The notes below the pieces were generated by a model. The model saw only the letters and a program-made list of their open reading frames with translations, did no database searches and was not told the origin of the DNA. DNA of 52,015 nucleotides from Synergistales bacterium (GTDB taxonomy: Bacteria; Synergistota; Synergistia; Synergistales; Aminithiophilaceae), in assembly GCA_018433595.1 (NCBI GenBank), contig JAHDQY010000023.1:1-52015 (forward strand), given 5' to 3'. This document shows, piece by piece, positions 42,158 to 49,699 of the stretch (positions are counted from its first letter, which is position 1; each line of letters starts with the position of its first letter). The position numbers were made by a program, and so were the translations under genes.

Positions 42158-42409
42158 CTATCCCTTCAGGCCGGAGGAAACCAGAGCCTCGTCAATGGCA
42201 TCCCTGTCGAAGCCGATGATGACGCGATCTTCCAGAAGGGTTACCGGTACACCCATCTGTCCGGAGATCCGTCGGACCTCCTCGATCTTGTCGGGAGAGC
42301 TCCCGACGTCAACGGCCTCGAAGGGGATTCCTCGGCGGGTAAGGTAGTCCTGAAGGCGGTGACACCAGGGGCAGGTCGACGTCACGTAGACAACAGCTTT
42401 GACAGTCAC
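42158..42409 (-). CDS. Glutaredoxin-like protein
   Basis: 83 residues. The redox motif is CPWC in VVYVTSTCPWCHRLQDYL, with VPVTLLEDRVIIGFD as the cis-Pro and glutathione-binding part, similar to NrdH/Grx-C families. I start it at a GTG (42409) because AAAGGAGG stands 9 nt before it; the ATG-started frame would place that ribosome site inside the gene. First gene of the operon with LysR, Slt and YbaK, transcribed from an extended -10 promoter. Confidence 0.88.
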   Translation of the reverse strand: MTVKAVVYVTSTCPWCHRLQDYLTRRGIPFEAVDVGSSPDKIEEVRRISGQMGVPVTLLEDRVIIGFDRDAIDEALVSSGLKG

Positions 42410-42445
42410 GGCAGAGACCCTCCTTTTCCCTTCCTTCTGGGCCAC

Positions 42446-42454
42446 ATTCTATCA
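42446..42454 (-). promoter_or_regulatory. Extended -10 promoter of the glutaredoxin operon
   Basis: The minus strand reads TGATAGAAT (TGnTAnnnT). No good -35 lies upstream. It would give a leader of about 30 nt before the GTG start. Confidence 0.5.
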
Positions 42455-42553
42455 CGACGGCAAGGAACCCTTTCGCAAAAAGGGGGGATGTCTTAAGATG
42501 GATGGACTGGAAGTATGCTTTCCTGAGAGAGCCGCCAAGGGAGGCCCCTTGAC

Positions 42554-43414
42554 ATGGATGACGCAAAACTCCTCGGTGCTTTGGCGACATGGGCCCTCCT
42601 TTGGGAGGTCCACGCCGCACCCAAGCCGGGGCTCGTCGATCGGCTGAGCAGCGGAGCCCACGACGACATGAACTACGACACCTTTCTCGCAAGCGCCCTC
42701 TCGCTGGCACCTCACTGGCCCTGCCAGGCCGCGGTCGGCTTCGAAATCGACGACCCTCAGAGGGCGATGACCGCCCTGAGAGAGCGCGGCAAGATCATGG
42801 AGAAAGAGATGCTCCTCGCTACGGGGGGCGTCAACACCCACAAAGGCCTCGTTTTCGCCCTCTCCCTCCTTCTCTGGGGATCAGGCCGACTCCTGAGTCT
42901 CGGGCGGAGACCCTGCGGCCGGGCCGTTGCGGAGAAAGCCTCGCAACCCGTTCAGGGGTGCGTCGCCGCCGAGCTGGAACCGTTGAAGGGACGCGACGTC
43001 GAAAGACCTCTCTCCCACGGGGAACGGCTCTATCTTCTGCACGGCGTCACAGGCATCCGGGGAGAGGCGGAGAAGGGATTCCCCTCCATCACGACCTCGG
43101 GACTCCCCGCCCTGACGGCGAGCCTCCGCGGTGGATCCACGCCGGAAGAAGCCGCCCTGGACGCCCTCTTGGCCCTCATGGCCACCTGTGAGGACAGCAA
43201 CGTGATCCATCGCGGAGGCCACAGCTACTGGCGCCAACGCTATCTTCCCCTGGTCGACGGCTTCCGTCTCTCCCACCGCCGCTGGGACGAAAAGAAGCGC
43301 CGACACCTTCAGGAGCTGGACTCCCTCTTCCGAAAGGACCGAATCAGCCCCGGGGGAGCCGCCGATCTTCTCGCCTGTACCCTCTACCTGCACGGGATCG
43401 AGCGACTTCTTTGA
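42554..43414 (+). CDS. CitG-family triphosphoribosyl-dephospho-CoA synthase
   Basis: 286 residues of the CitG/MdcB family: HAAPKPGLVDRLSSGAHDDM and TGGVNTHKGLVFALSLLL are the ATP and dephospho-CoA sites, CEDSNVIHRGGHSYW a further conserved block. CitG makes the precursor of the prosthetic group of citrate lyase; MdcB does so for malonate decarboxylase. No citrate lyase or malonate decarboxylase gene is in the window, so this is an orphan. GGGAGG precedes the ATG; a CCCTTT/AAAGGG hairpin lies about 70 bp upstream. Confidence 0.85.
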   Translation: MDDAKLLGALATWALLWEVHAAPKPGLVDRLSSGAHDDMNYDTFLASALSLAPHWPCQAAVGFEIDDPQRAMTALRERGKIMEKEMLLATGGVNTHKGLVFALSLLLWGSGRLLSLGRRPCGRAVAEKASQPVQGCVAAELEPLKGRDVERPLSHGERLYLLHGVTGIRGEAEKGFPSITTSGLPALTASLRGGSTPEEAALDALLALMATCEDSNVIHRGGHSYWRQRYLPLVDGFRLSHRRWDEKKRRHLQELDSLFRKDRISPGGAADLLACTLYLHGIERLL

Positions 43415-43422
43415 CCAACCTA

Positions 43423-43451
43423 TTGGCAACACTAAAGTTATAGTATATATT
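43423..43451 (+). promoter_or_regulatory. Promoter of the XRE-ImmA pair
   Basis: TTGGCA (43423-43428), 17 bp and TATATT (43446-43451) form a good sigma-70 promoter in a short AT-rich stretch. The spacer contains ACTA/TAGT half-sites that the XRE protein might bind. Confidence 0.65.
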
Positions 43452-43484
43452 TACAGACATCACAGCAAGGAGGTGGTCCCCGCC

Positions 43485-43856
43485 ATGAGTCTCGGTATGC
43501 GCCTTAAGGTTCTCCGTAAGGCGGCAGGGAAGACGCAGCAGGCCCTGGCCGAAGAAGTCGGAGTCAGCCGCATCTACGTCCAGGCCCTGGAAAGCAATCG
43601 CCGGCTACCGTCGATGAAGCTCCTTCACCGGCTGGCCCAAGCGCTGGAAGTCGATCCCGGCGACCTTGTTCAGAATCTTCCCGAGGGGAAGGGGTCACGA
43701 TTCCAGATCGAAGAGCTCTTCTCCCACGGAGCTGACGTCGAGGTCTGGTACCGGAGCAAAAAACTCTCCTCCCGGGATCTGCATCTGGTGGGGAAACTCA
43801 TTGAAGCGGCTCTGTCCGAATGGGAACAGGAGAATGCCGCCAAGGAGGACGACTGA
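43485..43856 (+). CDS. XRE-family transcriptional regulator
   Basis: 123 residues. The helix-turn-helix (about 5-60) is seen in LRKAAGKTQQALAEEVGVSR and IYVQALESNRRLPSMKLLHR. A C-terminal region of about 60 residues, acidic near the end, probably dimerises. The ATG at 43485 is preceded by a perfect AAGGAGGTG, which excludes the in-frame GTG at 43473. It is directly followed by an ImmA/IrrE-like metallopeptidase gene; such pairs commonly work as a repressor and the protease that inactivates it. Confidence 0.92.
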   Translation: MSLGMRLKVLRKAAGKTQQALAEEVGVSRIYVQALESNRRLPSMKLLHRLAQALEVDPGDLVQNLPEGKGSRFQIEELFSHGADVEVWYRSKKLSSRDLHLVGKLIEAALSEWEQENAAKEDD

Positions 43857-43857
43857 C

Positions 43858-44259
43858 CTGCACAGCGACGCTTTCGATTTCCCCCGACCTCCCGAGAGCC
43901 TCCCCTCCTGGGCTCTTGAGGAGGGGAAGCCCTGGCAGGGACTGGATATCTTCGACATCCTCGTCCGTGCCGAGACGATGACGGGGAAAAGGATCGACCT
44001 CCGCCAGGAGTCGCTGCCTCCTCATCTCTGGGGTCTTCACGTCGTCAAGGGAGAGAGGGCGCGGCTCATCGTGAACCGCACCCTCCCCTTCTTCTGGAGA
44101 CGGTTCGCCCTTTTCCACGAGCTCTACCACCTGTTGGCCCATCGCCGAGGCGAGGCCTTCTGGGCCCGGACGGCCACGCCTCTTTCAAGCTTCGAGGCGC
44201 AGGCCGACCTCTTCGCCTGGGCGGCCGCATGGCCTGATTACGCCGAAATCGAGTACTGA
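43858..44259 (+). CDS. ImmA/IrrE-type metallopeptidase
   Basis: 133 residues. The zinc motif HELYH (His87, Glu88, His91) lies in RFALFHELYHLLAHRRGEAF, with a third ligand candidate in SSFEAQADLFAW, as in ImmA/IrrE proteins. It probably cleaves the XRE repressor encoded just upstream. The frame has no usable ATG or GTG after the repressor stop; AAGGAGG stands exactly 9 nt before a CTG (43858), which I take as the start. An upstream ATG at 43834 sits directly on an AGGAG and is less likely. The gene ends 4 nt before a convergent gene. Confidence 0.82.
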   Translation: MHSDAFDFPRPPESLPSWALEEGKPWQGLDIFDILVRAETMTGKRIDLRQESLPPHLWGLHVVKGERARLIVNRTLPFFWRRFALFHELYHLLAHRRGEAFWARTATPLSSFEAQADLFAWAAAWPDYAEIEY

Positions 44260-44263
44260 GGCT

Positions 44264-45787
44264 CTACCTTTCACTCCCCCCTGAAGCGTCGCGGAAACGC
44301 TGGGCAAACCAGCGGTAGCTCTCGCCCGGGAGGACACGGTAGCCTTTGACCTCCCGCGTCATCCACACCTGATAGTCTTCACAGAAACTCTCCTGCAGAG
44401 CGGAGATGCTTTTGCCTTTGTTGAGCTTGAGAAGACCGTAACTGTCCTTCAGCTCCCTGTCGTCGTCGGCGTCCCACCGGAAGAGGGCCATGCCCCAGGC
44501 CAGAGAGACATTGATCCCCTTGGGCGGATAGAGGGGAACCAGAAGTGAGTGGTCCTCCCAGTCGTAGACGGTGTTGCCCATTCCGGGGTAGGTGACGATC
44601 CGAGGAAGCCCGTGAACCCGGACGCGCAAGGTCTCCGTTAAACCCGGATCGTGGTCCGTCAGGAAAGACAGGGCCGAGGAGATCTCCTCCCAACGGGCAA
44701 TACCCCGCGCTCCCTGGAAAAAGGCAGACCGCTCGACCTTGGCTCTCTTGGCGGCCATGCCGAGAAACTCCCGCTTTCTCCGGAGAGCGTCACCGAGGAA
44801 GAGACGGCGGGCCGTGGCGTCGCGGAAGGCGTTTTTCTCCTGAAGACGGCTGCGTCGACTCAAGCGCCGCCGCCGTTCTTCCTGAAGGTGGACAAGAAGA
44901 TCGGCGGCGCACTCCTCGTCGGCATCGATCTCCCGGAGAGAGCGAGCCAGCCGGACAAGATCCTCGACGGCCGTGCCCTCCCAACGGTCAAGGGCGCTCC
45001 GCCAGGCTCCGCGGGCTTCGTCCCAGCGCGAGCGGATTTCGTCGAGAAGGGCCTCCTCTTTGGCCTCGGCGAAACGGACGCGGTAGGTTCTACGGCGCAT
45101 TTCGACACGGTCCAGCAGATGGCTCTCCAGATAGGCCAGATTTCCCTGAATCTCCTTGACGGAATGTTCCGCACCCGCTTTAGCGATGAGATTGAGGAAG
45201 AAGCGCCGCTGCCTTTGCTTGGCCTGGAGTTCGCCCCGGAGCAGTTCAATCTGTTCTTCCAGCCCCGCCCCGCCTTTGGGGGAAGGGAAGTCCCCCGATC
45301 CCGTCAGGACCCACTCCTCAGCCAGGTAGTCGCTGAACCGGCCGTAGCGAAAGCCGTCGAGGGGGTGCATCTCGGCAAAAAGCTCGGACAGCATGCCGAC
45401 GGGGCAGGGCGTGAACGTGTCGTCGATGACGCCGAAATCAAAAAGGGCCAACTCTTCCAGAGAGGGCTCGAACGGAGCATCGACGGAGAGCCTCAGGCGA
45501 TACTGGAGAACGCCCTCAAGGGCTGTCCAGTAGGCGTGGTAGAGGCGATCGACGAGACGACGGCGTTCCTTGCGGGTTTCACCGTCTTCCGGTCTTCCGT
45601 CAAGATCACGGTAGGCGGTCATCAGGGACTGTAGCTGATCCAGCCCCTCCGTCTCCTTGTCGTCGACACAGATCCGGAGATCTCTGAGGGGATTGATCAG
45701 ACTGCTGGCGTCATCAAGGTCTTTGAGGTTTTTTTTCTTGCCCGATCCCAGCCAGGGCCCGGGAAGCTCCATGGAAAGGCCTGCCAA
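44264..45787 (-). CDS. Large coiled-coil protein of unknown function
   Basis: About 507 residues, not recognised. No signal peptide or membrane helix. The centre (about 180-370) is Glu/Arg/Leu-rich coiled coil; the C-terminal 150 residues look globular and aromatic (VTYPGMGNTVYDWEDHSLLV, WGMALFRWDADDD, YRVLPGESYRWFAQRFRD). I start it at a TTG (45787) because GGAGG stands 7 nt before it; an ATG at 45772 is the alternative. It has its own promoter. No domain suggests an enzyme; it may be a structural or scaffold protein. Confidence 0.7.
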   Translation of the reverse strand: MAGLSMELPGPWLGSGKKKNLKDLDDASSLINPLRDLRICVDDKETEGLDQLQSLMTAYRDLDGRPEDGETRKERRRLVDRLYHAYWTALEGVLQYRLRLSVDAPFEPSLEELALFDFGVIDDTFTPCPVGMLSELFAEMHPLDGFRYGRFSDYLAEEWVLTGSGDFPSPKGGAGLEEQIELLRGELQAKQRQRRFFLNLIAKAGAEHSVKEIQGNLAYLESHLLDRVEMRRRTYRVRFAEAKEEALLDEIRSRWDEARGAWRSALDRWEGTAVEDLVRLARSLREIDADEECAADLLVHLQEERRRRLSRRSRLQEKNAFRDATARRLFLGDALRRKREFLGMAAKRAKVERSAFFQGARGIARWEEISSALSFLTDHDPGLTETLRVRVHGLPRIVTYPGMGNTVYDWEDHSLLVPLYPPKGINVSLAWGMALFRWDADDDRELKDSYGLLKLNKGKSISALQESFCEDYQVWMTREVKGYRVLPGESYRWFAQRFRDASGGSER

Positions 45788-45872
45788 AAAGATTCCTCCC
45801 TCCCCGCATGTCCTTCTGTTGGCTAAATGAAAAGAAGAAAAAAGAACGGCTTTCGTTACGGTGACCCGATTC

Positions 45873-45878
45873 ATTATA
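45873..45878 (-). promoter_or_regulatory. -10 element of the coiled-coil gene
   Basis: A perfect TATAAT on the minus strand, about 85 bp before the start. The -35 region is not convincing. The leader contains a short AACG/CGTT hairpin followed by a long pyrimidine tract. Confidence 0.4.
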
Positions 45879-45916
45879 TTACAAGACAGCGGGTTCCTCC
45901 CTTCCCCTCGGAAAAT

Positions 45917-47419
45917 CTAGTTACGCCCCGTCAGCGATGTGAGACGGGCAAGGATCTCCCCCCGTCCTGTCACGTCGGCATTTTCTCCAAGCCGCCAGCA
46001 CCAGTTTCCCCCTCTTTTTCCGGGGACGTTCATTCGCGCCTCCTCGCCCAGGCCGAGAAGATCCTGGAAGGGAGTGACGGACCAACAGGCCACCGAGCCG
46101 AGGGCCACTCGGAGAAGGTGGGTCGCCATCTCCTCTCCGGAAGGCATCGCGCCTGAAAGGCCGAGATAGGCGAGGAGGGATTCCCGCTCTTCCCGGGTCG
46201 CCTCCTTTTTCCACCAGCCACTGGCGGTATTGTTGTCGTGAGTCCCCGTGTAGACGACGTTCCAGCGCTGATGGTTGTGAGGGGCGTAGGGGTTGGTCCC
46301 CATGGATACGCAGCCGAAAAGGAGAACGAGCATCCCCGGCAGCCCGAAAGTCTCCATCGCCTCCGTCACGTCGTCGGTGATGACCCCCAGGTTTTCCGCC
46401 ACAAAGGGCATCGACGGGAAAGTCTCCTGAAGAACCGAAAGGAACCTTCGGCCGGGCCCCTTCTCCCAATGCCCCTCCGAAGCGGTTTCAGCCCCGGCGG
46501 GTATGGCCCAGTTACCGATGAAACCGCGGAAGTGGTCGATCCGAACCCGATCGAAGAGGTCGAGAAGACGGGCCAGGCGCCTCGTCCACCAAGCAAACCG
46601 CTCCGCTTCATGGACCTCCCAGCGGTAGAGGGGGTTGCCCCAGAGCTGGCCGGTGGCGCTGAAGTAATCGGGCGGAACTCCCGCGAGGGCGAGAGGCCGG
46701 CCTTCGGCATCGAGGCGGAAGAGCTCGCGGCGGCTCCAGACATCGGCACTGTCAAGGCTGGGATAGATGGGAAGGTCCCCCCAGAAGAGGACGCCTCTGT
46801 CGGCCCCGTAGCCCTTCAGCCTCTCCCACTGGCGCTGGAAGAGGTACTGGCCGAAGGCCCGCTTCAAAAGGGCTCGCTCCCTTTCGGCTGCGAATTTCTC
46901 GAGAGCTCCTTCATGGCGGTCCCGATAGGGTTCGGCCCATCGGAACCAGGGGAGCCCCCGATGGGCCTCTTTCAGCTCGGAAAAAAGGCAGTGATCATCA
47001 AGCCACCAGGCCTGGCGACGGCGGAAGGCTTCGACGGATGATCCGTCTCCTCTTCCTGCCAGAAGGTTCCTGAAGGCCTCGTCGACGACGGCCTCCTTGA
47101 TCCGTCGGGCCAGGGCGTAATCGACGGCTGCCGAAGGTACCGAAGGGATCGCGGGAACGGCGTCGAGCCACCCGTCCCCGACGAGATCTTCCGGAGAAAG
47201 GAGCAGGAGGTTGCCCGCCATGGCCGAAGGGCTGCTGTAAGGGGACTCACCGAGGGCGCTCTCCGTAGGTGAGAGGGGAAGAAGCTGCCAGATCGTCTGC
47301 CCCGTGGCGGCAAGGAAATCGACGAAACGCCGCGCCTCCTTCCCGAGATCTCCTATCCCCCAGGGGCCCGGAAGCGAAGTGGGATGGAGCAGAAGTCCCG
47401 AGCGTCGTCTTTCCTTCAA
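45917..47419 (-). CDS. malQ: 4-alpha-glucanotransferase (amylomaltase)
   Basis: 500 residues of glycoside hydrolase family 77. The N-terminus RRSGLLLHPTSLPGPWGIGD is typical; catalytic residues are the Asp in VRIDHFRGF, the Glu in PFVAENLGVITDD and the Asp in YTGTHDNNTASGWW. It rearranges alpha-1,4-glucans in glycogen or maltodextrin metabolism. Its ATG overlaps the DUF255 gene stop by 4 nt. No other glycogen gene is in the window. Confidence 0.96.
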   Translation of the reverse strand: MKERRRSGLLLHPTSLPGPWGIGDLGKEARRFVDFLAATGQTIWQLLPLSPTESALGESPYSSPSAMAGNLLLLSPEDLVGDGWLDAVPAIPSVPSAAVDYALARRIKEAVVDEAFRNLLAGRGDGSSVEAFRRRQAWWLDDHCLFSELKEAHRGLPWFRWAEPYRDRHEGALEKFAAERERALLKRAFGQYLFQRQWERLKGYGADRGVLFWGDLPIYPSLDSADVWSRRELFRLDAEGRPLALAGVPPDYFSATGQLWGNPLYRWEVHEAERFAWWTRRLARLLDLFDRVRIDHFRGFIGNWAIPAGAETASEGHWEKGPGRRFLSVLQETFPSMPFVAENLGVITDDVTEAMETFGLPGMLVLLFGCVSMGTNPYAPHNHQRWNVVYTGTHDNNTASGWWKKEATREERESLLAYLGLSGAMPSGEEMATHLLRVALGSVACWSVTPFQDLLGLGEEARMNVPGKRGGNWCWRLGENADVTGRGEILARLTSLTGRN

Positions 47420-49185
47420 AAGCAGTCGTCTCCTTCCAGGAGCGACCGGGCGGCCAGAAGCGTCACATGTTCCAGAGGTCGGGCCGAAATCGCCCCGCCG
47501 AAGGCCTCGACGGCCGCCAGGGCCCGCTCCTCCAGATCGGGACGCCTCAACAGGCGGCCCAGCCGGGCCAGAGCGAGGGCCATGACTCCGTTGCCCGAGG
47601 AGTAGGGGCCGTCGGCCCCTTCCAGGCGGGGCGGAAGCAGGCCTTCGTTATTTCGAGGGGCCAGCCGGTAAGCGCCGGAGGCGTCCCCGAAGACCTTTTC
47701 CGTCGCCTCGGCGAGGGCGAGGGCCTCCTCAAGCCACAACCGGTTTCCCGAACTTTCGTAAAGCTCGATCAGCGCCAGGACCGCAAAGGCCTGGTCATCC
47801 AGGAAGCCCTTCCGGAGCAGATCCCCTCCTTTCCATGCATGACCGAGAATTCCGGAAGGCAGGCGCATCGTCTCCAGAAGGAAACGACCCCCTTTCTCCG
47901 CAGCGTTCCGATAGGCCTCCCGCTTCAGGGCAGCTCCAGAGCGGGCAAGGGCAGCCAGAAAGTAGCCGTTCCAATCGGCCAGGATCTTTTCGTCCCGGAA
48001 CGGCCGACATCGGCTGGAGCGAGCCCGTTGAAGCCGTCGTCTGAACGCTTCCCGCCCCGGAGGGGAGCCTTCCCGAACCCGGGCCAGCGCGCTTCCCGCC
48101 TCGCCCTTTCCGGCGGAAACGAGCCTGAAATGAGCGTCAAAAGCCGCCCGCTCCGGCCCGAAAAGGGCCTCCAATTCTTCGTCGGTCCAGAGGTAGAACG
48201 CCCCCTCGATGCCGCCGCTGTCGGCATCTTCCGCGGCGTAATAGGCCCCCTCGGGCGAGGCGAGATCGGCCAGGACGTAGTCGATGACCGCAGCGGCCTC
48301 CTCGACAAAATCGTCCCGGCGCAAGAGGCGCCCCGCCTCAAGGAAGGCCAGAGCCATTCCGGCCTGGTCGTAGAGCATCTTCTCGAAATGGGGGATCTCC
48401 CAGAGCCTGTCTGTGGCGTAGCGGTGATAGCCTCCGCCGACCTGATCGCGGATGGCGCCGCGGGCCATGGCCTCCAGCATCATCGTCACAGCCTCTTGCG
48501 ACTCCCGGTCCAAGGAAGGGCGGGAAAGCAGAAAAAGGAGGAAATGAGGCATGGGGAATTTGGGGGCTCCCCCGAAGCCCCCTCCGTCACGATCGAAGGC
48601 CTCGATCAGAAGGCGCCTCGCCGCAACGACAAGGTCCTTGTCGACAGGCCCCGGCGACGGAGAGCCTTCCCGGATAAGGAGCTTGGCCAGATCGGAGGCC
48701 AGCGATTCGACGGCGCTGCGCCGCTCTTTCCAGGAATCGGCGAGAGCCGTGACGAGCTCACAGAGACCGGCACGACCCGATCGGCTCCCCGGCGGCAGAT
48801 AGGTCGCCGCATAAAAGGGCTTCCCTCCGGGAGTGAGAAAAATCGAGAGGGGCCAACCGCCTCCACCGGTGAGGTGACGGCAGGCCGCCATGTAGTGGGC
48901 ATCAACGTCGGGGCGCTCCTCCCGATCGACCTTGACGGAAAAGAGTTTTTCGTTGAGGAGCCGGCCGACCAGCGGGTCGGAAAAGGATTCCTCGTGCATG
49001 ACGTTGCACCAGTGACAGCTTCGGTAGCCGATGGAAAGGAAGACGATCCTGTCTTCCTTTTCGGCTTTCCTGAAAACCTCCCCCCCCCAGGGGTGCCAGT
49101 CGATGGGATCGCGGGCGTGTTTCTGCAGGTAGGGGCTCTTTTCGTTCTCAAGGCCGTTACAGACGTCTCGCCGTTCCTTCATCAT
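47416..49185 (-). CDS. DUF255 thioredoxin-fold/glycosidase-like protein (YyaL family)
   Basis: 589 residues. The N-terminal DUF255 thioredoxin-like domain has a CxxC in IGYRSCHWCNVMHEESFSD; then come RPDVDAHYMAACRHLTGGGG and WPLSIFLTPGGKPFYAATYL. The rest (about 190-580) is a six-hairpin alpha/alpha-toroid like N-acylglucosamine epimerases (e.g. GAPKFPMPHFLLFL, YHRYATDRLWEIPHFEKMLY). Function of the family is not settled. GGGGAGG lies 5 nt before ATG 49185 and 8 nt before a second ATG at 49182. Co-translated with malQ. Confidence 0.9.
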   Translation of the reverse strand: MMKERRDVCNGLENEKSPYLQKHARDPIDWHPWGGEVFRKAEKEDRIVFLSIGYRSCHWCNVMHEESFSDPLVGRLLNEKLFSVKVDREERPDVDAHYMAACRHLTGGGGWPLSIFLTPGGKPFYAATYLPPGSRSGRAGLCELVTALADSWKERRSAVESLASDLAKLLIREGSPSPGPVDKDLVVAARRLLIEAFDRDGGGFGGAPKFPMPHFLLFLLSRPSLDRESQEAVTMMLEAMARGAIRDQVGGGYHRYATDRLWEIPHFEKMLYDQAGMALAFLEAGRLLRRDDFVEEAAAVIDYVLADLASPEGAYYAAEDADSGGIEGAFYLWTDEELEALFGPERAAFDAHFRLVSAGKGEAGSALARVREGSPPGREAFRRRLQRARSSRCRPFRDEKILADWNGYFLAALARSGAALKREAYRNAAEKGGRFLLETMRLPSGILGHAWKGGDLLRKGFLDDQAFAVLALIELYESSGNRLWLEEALALAEATEKVFGDASGAYRLAPRNNEGLLPPRLEGADGPYSSGNGVMALALARLGRLLRRPDLEERALAAVEAFGGAISARPLEHVTLLAARSLLEGDDCF

Positions 49186-49211
49186 CGTCACCTCCCCGGG
49201 CCACCGGGAAA

Positions 49212-49604
49212 TCAGCCGCCCCGGCTCAGGCGGCAAACCCCCTCTTTTCGGAGCCAGAGCTCGGCCCGTTCGACCTGGTCGCCCTGCAGGACGGCATGAC
49301 CCTCCTCGACACGGGCACCGCAGCCCAAGTCCCGCCCCATCCTGCGGGCAAGGTCAGCCAGCTCCCGCTCCTTCAATCCCGTCACCTCGACAAGAGTCAC
49401 CGTATGGCCTCCCCGCCCCTTGCGGCTTTTTCTGAGAACGGCTCTTTCGATCCTCCCGTGAGTCTCCTGCGAGCCGGTCCGGCCTTGTTCCTCCGAGGTG
49501 GCCGATGAAACCGAAGAGACTCCTGCAGCCTGAAACAGGTCGGCCAAAGAGGGCAGCTCCCCTTCGGTGCGGCTCTGATCCTTCCTTTTTCTCGCCGACG
49601 CCAC
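49212..49604 (-). CDS. SUI1/YciH-type translation factor homologue
   Basis: 130 residues. The C-terminal half is an eIF1/SUI1 domain: RKGRGGHTVTLVEVTGLKER, LARRMGRDLGCGARVEEGHA and LQGDQVERAELWL. The N-terminal 55 residues are low-complexity and probably disordered. Bacterial YciH proteins influence start-codon selection or stress translation. The start is a GTG with GGAGGAG before it. It lies 26 nt before the DUF255 gene. Confidence 0.9.
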   Translation of the reverse strand: MASARKRKDQSRTEGELPSLADLFQAAGVSSVSSATSEEQGRTGSQETHGRIERAVLRKSRKGRGGHTVTLVEVTGLKERELADLARRMGRDLGCGARVEEGHAVLQGDQVERAELWLRKEGVCRLSRGG

Positions 49605-49628
49605 ACGGATCTCCTCCCTTCATGACGA

Positions 49629-49661
49629 AGCCTCTTCCCAATTGTAGCCTGGGAAGAGGCT
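49629..49661 (-). terminator. Hairpin between the kinase and yciH genes
   Basis: A perfect 12-bp stem AGCCTCTTCCCA/TGGGAAGAGGCT with a 9-nt loop, about 40 bp beyond the kinase stop. The minus-strand tail lacks a U-run, so it may be a weak terminator or RNA-stability element. Confidence 0.5.
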
Positions 49662-49699
49662 GTCGCACACGAGGAGGCGGGAAATGGCCGGGCGATCCG

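Noticed and set aside
47269-49299. 676-codon open frame on the plus strand
   Set aside because: Antisense to the DUF255 gene; no ribosome site and no family-like motifs, only low-complexity charged sequence.
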